The position numbers and the translations under genes were made by a program. Below the pieces are notes generated by a model that made no database searches, was not told the origin of the DNA, and saw only the letters and a program-made list of their open reading frames with translations. Below, piece after piece: positions 62,104 through 64,000 of a stretch of 64,000 nucleotides of DNA (its first letter is position 1; every line of letters begins with the position of its first letter). Origin of the DNA: a virus; the IMG/VR virus record IMGVR_UViG_3300009514_000016, positions 1 through 64,000 of that record; one strand, given 5' to 3'.

Positions 62104-62475
62104 CTATAGGAAATTTGCCGAAAAGAAAATTATCCCAGCGATAGACATGAGCGCAAGCCCTATCCATAATGCTCCAATGGACAGTTTATTCTCTGCTTCT
62201 GTCTCCGTTTGCGCTTCTGATTTTGTATTCAATTTGTCCAGAACCTCCAAAATCAGTTCATTATTAGCGTAGCATATATTAATAATGTCTCCTGTTTCCT
62301 GATAGATGGTGTTGAATGATTTTTCTACTCCTTTAACAAGCTGCTCAAAATAAGCTGCTGCTTCCATGCTCCGAGCTGTTATTTCTTGATTCTGAGCAGC
62401 CTGAGCACATTCCTGGCACAATTCGCTCTCATTCAGCTCTCCTAGTTCATTGCAGTTATTACATTCTCCGAACAT
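62104..62475 (-). CDS. Zinc-ribbon protein with C-terminal membrane anchor
   Basis: A 123-residue protein from the ATG at 62475, with AAGGAG seven nt upstream; longer readings lack this. CNNC at 5-8 and CQEC at 20-23 form an N-terminal zinc ribbon, followed by a helical stretch and one hydrophobic segment at the end (SIGALWIGLALMSIAGIIFF). Probably tail-anchored in the host membrane. Function unknown. Confidence 0.65.
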   Translation of the reverse strand: MFGECNNCNELGELNESELCQECAQAAQNQEITARSMEAAAYFEQLVKGVEKSFNTIYQETGDIINICYANNELILEVLDKLNTKSEAQTETEAENKLSIGALWIGLALMSIAGIIFFSANFL

Positions 62476-62503
62476 ATTCAACTCCTTATGAGATTCAACC
62501 GCT

Positions 62504-62509
62504 ATTATA
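62504..62509 (-). promoter_or_regulatory. -10 box for the minus-strand gene at 62475
   Basis: TATAAT on the minus strand; TTGGCC lies 16 nt upstream as a possible -35. Part of the divergent region 62476-62594, which also carries the plus-strand box at 62566. Confidence 0.5.
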
Positions 62510-62565
62510 TGAATAAAGTGTTGATGGCCAATGATTTTTAAATTTTCCTCTTTTCCGACACCGAG

Positions 62566-62571
62566 TATAAT
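62566..62571 (+). promoter_or_regulatory. -10 box for the plus-strand gene at 62595
   Basis: GAGTATAAT, 23 nt before the ATG at 62595. No convincing -35 (TTTTCC 17 nt upstream). Confidence 0.4.
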
Positions 62572-62594
62572 ACCAAAGATTGAAAGGAATGACA

Positions 62595-63914
62595 ATGAAT
62601 TGGGAAAACATCACAGAATTTATTGTTCCAGCCATGACGACTGGAATAGCCCCGCGCCCAAATATCAAAAACATCAAAACTGAAAATCTTTTTCAGTACA
62701 CAATCAAGTCATATCTCGAATGGACAGATAAAAACAGTCTGACCATTGTTGCTAAAAACGCAATCCCTGGTGATAACATACATCTCTCTGGCTGGAATTT
62801 ATCGGCAAAAACCTTAGATTTAGACGTTAAGTCTATGACTTTCAAAGAAAAATTGTCAACTTTTCTTCTTCCAGTCAAAAGTTACCCGCCAAATACTTAT
62901 GACTCATTTGCCACAACTAAAAATGGCAAAATATTTAATATATCCAATTACCCATATCAAGACCCATACTACAAAACACAAACCAAATCTGATTACCACG
63001 ACTACCGACTGCACATACTGAATAATGATGATAAAACTGGATATGCCGGGGAATATAATATTCTGACTCAAGAACATCCGATGTCAGTAAATATCCCCAT
63101 TAAAGACCAAATATTTGATCACATAAATGAGAGAAATCCATATCCATTCATGAGCACTAGTAATAACAAAGAAAAAACGCTGATAAGCAATGAGAAATTA
63201 GGATTATTCACTGTCTATGATGAAAACCTTAACTACTGTTTATTTGTTGTTCAAGCAAAAGGAGCTAATGCTGCCATCCTGTCCCCGAATGGATGTCAAA
63301 TAATTGTATTCTTGCAACATAAAAACAAGCTAAATTACAAATGCTATGACATAAATTCTGGAACATTGACCAAAACTGGTCAATTTGCCATCGGGAACAA
63401 AAGAAACAAATTTGAACTCAAACCTGAACTAATGGCAATGGACAGCAAAAGAAAGCTGATGTATCTTGGCTATCATAATAATGGAATCCCATATATTGCA
63501 GTTGCTAATTTTGCAGATGATTCAGTTGTGATCAAGCCATTGGGCGACATAAATGAAATCACTTCTATTAAACAAGATGGAGATTATATCTCTGTTGGCG
63601 GGGTTATGGTTAAAGGGATGAATTCTATTAATGCCTATGTCCCAAAGAACACCTTTTCGCTTGCTCTAAAAACAAAACCGACTCACATATGTAACTCTTT
63701 CTTTCAATATGATGATGAAGAAAAAACAATCTCTCACTGCAAGCAATACGATTTCAGCTACAAACTTAATATCGCTAAATCACAGAGCATATCAAGCAAT
63801 ATCGCTAATAATATGTTGGCTGTTATGGTTGACGATCGCATTCAAATCAAGGAATTCATCAATGAGGAGTTGAAAAACACATATGACAAGAAATACCAAG
63901 ACCTTGAAATCTAA
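62595..63914 (+). CDS. Propeller-like hypothetical protein with C-terminal YxxLEI tag
   Basis: A 439-residue protein starting MNWENITEFIVPAM at the ATG at 62595, chosen because AAGGA ends 6 nt before it. The body is beta-rich with repeated short strand pairs (FTVYDENLNYCLFVVQAKG; LMAMDSKRKLMYLGYHNNG; SLALKTKPTHICNSFF), suggestive of a beta propeller, but no family motif. It ends KKYQDLEI; the next ATG follows after one base. Function unknown. Confidence 0.65.
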   Translation: MNWENITEFIVPAMTTGIAPRPNIKNIKTENLFQYTIKSYLEWTDKNSLTIVAKNAIPGDNIHLSGWNLSAKTLDLDVKSMTFKEKLSTFLLPVKSYPPNTYDSFATTKNGKIFNISNYPYQDPYYKTQTKSDYHDYRLHILNNDDKTGYAGEYNILTQEHPMSVNIPIKDQIFDHINERNPYPFMSTSNNKEKTLISNEKLGLFTVYDENLNYCLFVVQAKGANAAILSPNGCQIIVFLQHKNKLNYKCYDINSGTLTKTGQFAIGNKRNKFELKPELMAMDSKRKLMYLGYHNNGIPYIAVANFADDSVVIKPLGDINEITSIKQDGDYISVGGVMVKGMNSINAYVPKNTFSLALKTKPTHICNSFFQYDDEEKTISHCKQYDFSYKLNIAKSQSISSNIANNMLAVMVDDRIQIKEFINEELKNTYDKKYQDLEI

Positions 63915-63915
63915 T

Positions 63916-64000
63916 ATGCCCGGAAAGACTAAAAAATCTTCTAAAGAATCACATTACGAGAAAATGGGGAAACCATCTGAAAAGTACATCAGAAGTTTTT
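63916..64000 (+). CDS. Start of a Lys-rich protein (cut by window end)
   Basis: ATG at 63916, one base past the previous stop, then a basic N-terminus (MPGKTKKSSKESHYEKMGKP) for 28 codons to the edge. Nothing more can be said. Confidence 0.55.
   Translation, partial: MPGKTKKSSKESHYEKMGKPSEKYIRSF

Noticed and set aside
9738-63914. TAG recoding as in some huge phages
   Set aside because: TAG, TAA and TGA each end clear ORFs (e.g. TAG at 13159-13161) and no conserved domain is interrupted by an in-frame TAG.

Overview
This window looks like a contiguous piece of a large, AT-rich, double-stranded DNA tailed-phage genome. It encodes a large terminase, portal, HK97-type prohead protease fused to a giant tail, major capsid protein with a neighbouring decoration-like protein, phage-borne GroEL and GroES, a tRNA array, peptide deformylase, glycosyltransferases and many small unknown proteins. 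TAA, TAG and TGA all act as stops, so the standard bacterial code fits. The host cannot be told from the sequence. No tail sheath, tube or baseplate gene is recognisable, so tail morphology is open.

Layout. 1-9.3 kb (minus strand): a collagen-like fibre protein cut by the window edge, a four-domain glycosyltransferase, a second GT4 glycosyltransferase, peptide deformylase and small unknown genes. 9.4-11.0 kb (plus): three small genes, then a sigma70-type promoter, a 21-codon leader-like ORF, a terminator, six tRNA or tRNA-like genes and a closing terminator. 11.0-22.7 kb: accessory genes on both strands, a TnpB RNA-guided nuclease gene and a plus-strand island of three genes. 22.7-25.3 kb: a zinc-finger nuclease and a zinc-finger DNA methyltransferase side by side. 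25.5-57 kb: one long minus-strand virion and packaging block (capsid, decoration, protease, portal, several large unknown proteins, a SET-domain protein beside an H1-like basic protein, terminase). 57-62.5 kb: a truncated terminase-like protein, GroEL, GroES, an McsA-like protein and small genes. 62.6-64 kb: plus-strand genes leaving the window.

Most notable. (1) Fourteen otherwise dissimilar proteins end in the same C-terminal peptide, aromatic-x-x-[LIV]-E-I. (2) A different set, mostly virion-block proteins, carries an N-terminal aromatic/basic stretch ending in Ala-Gln (for example NWYxxFxKxAQ), and none has both tags. (3) The nuclease/methyltransferase pair shares homologous zinc-finger modules, which suggests a restriction-modification-like system whose two enzymes use matching DNA readers. 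(4) The portal carries a C-terminal Vsr/DUF559-like nuclease domain. (5) A SET domain is fused to a degenerate trypsin-like domain and lies beside a lysine-rich AT-hook protein. All function calls come from reading motifs by eye; no database search was run.
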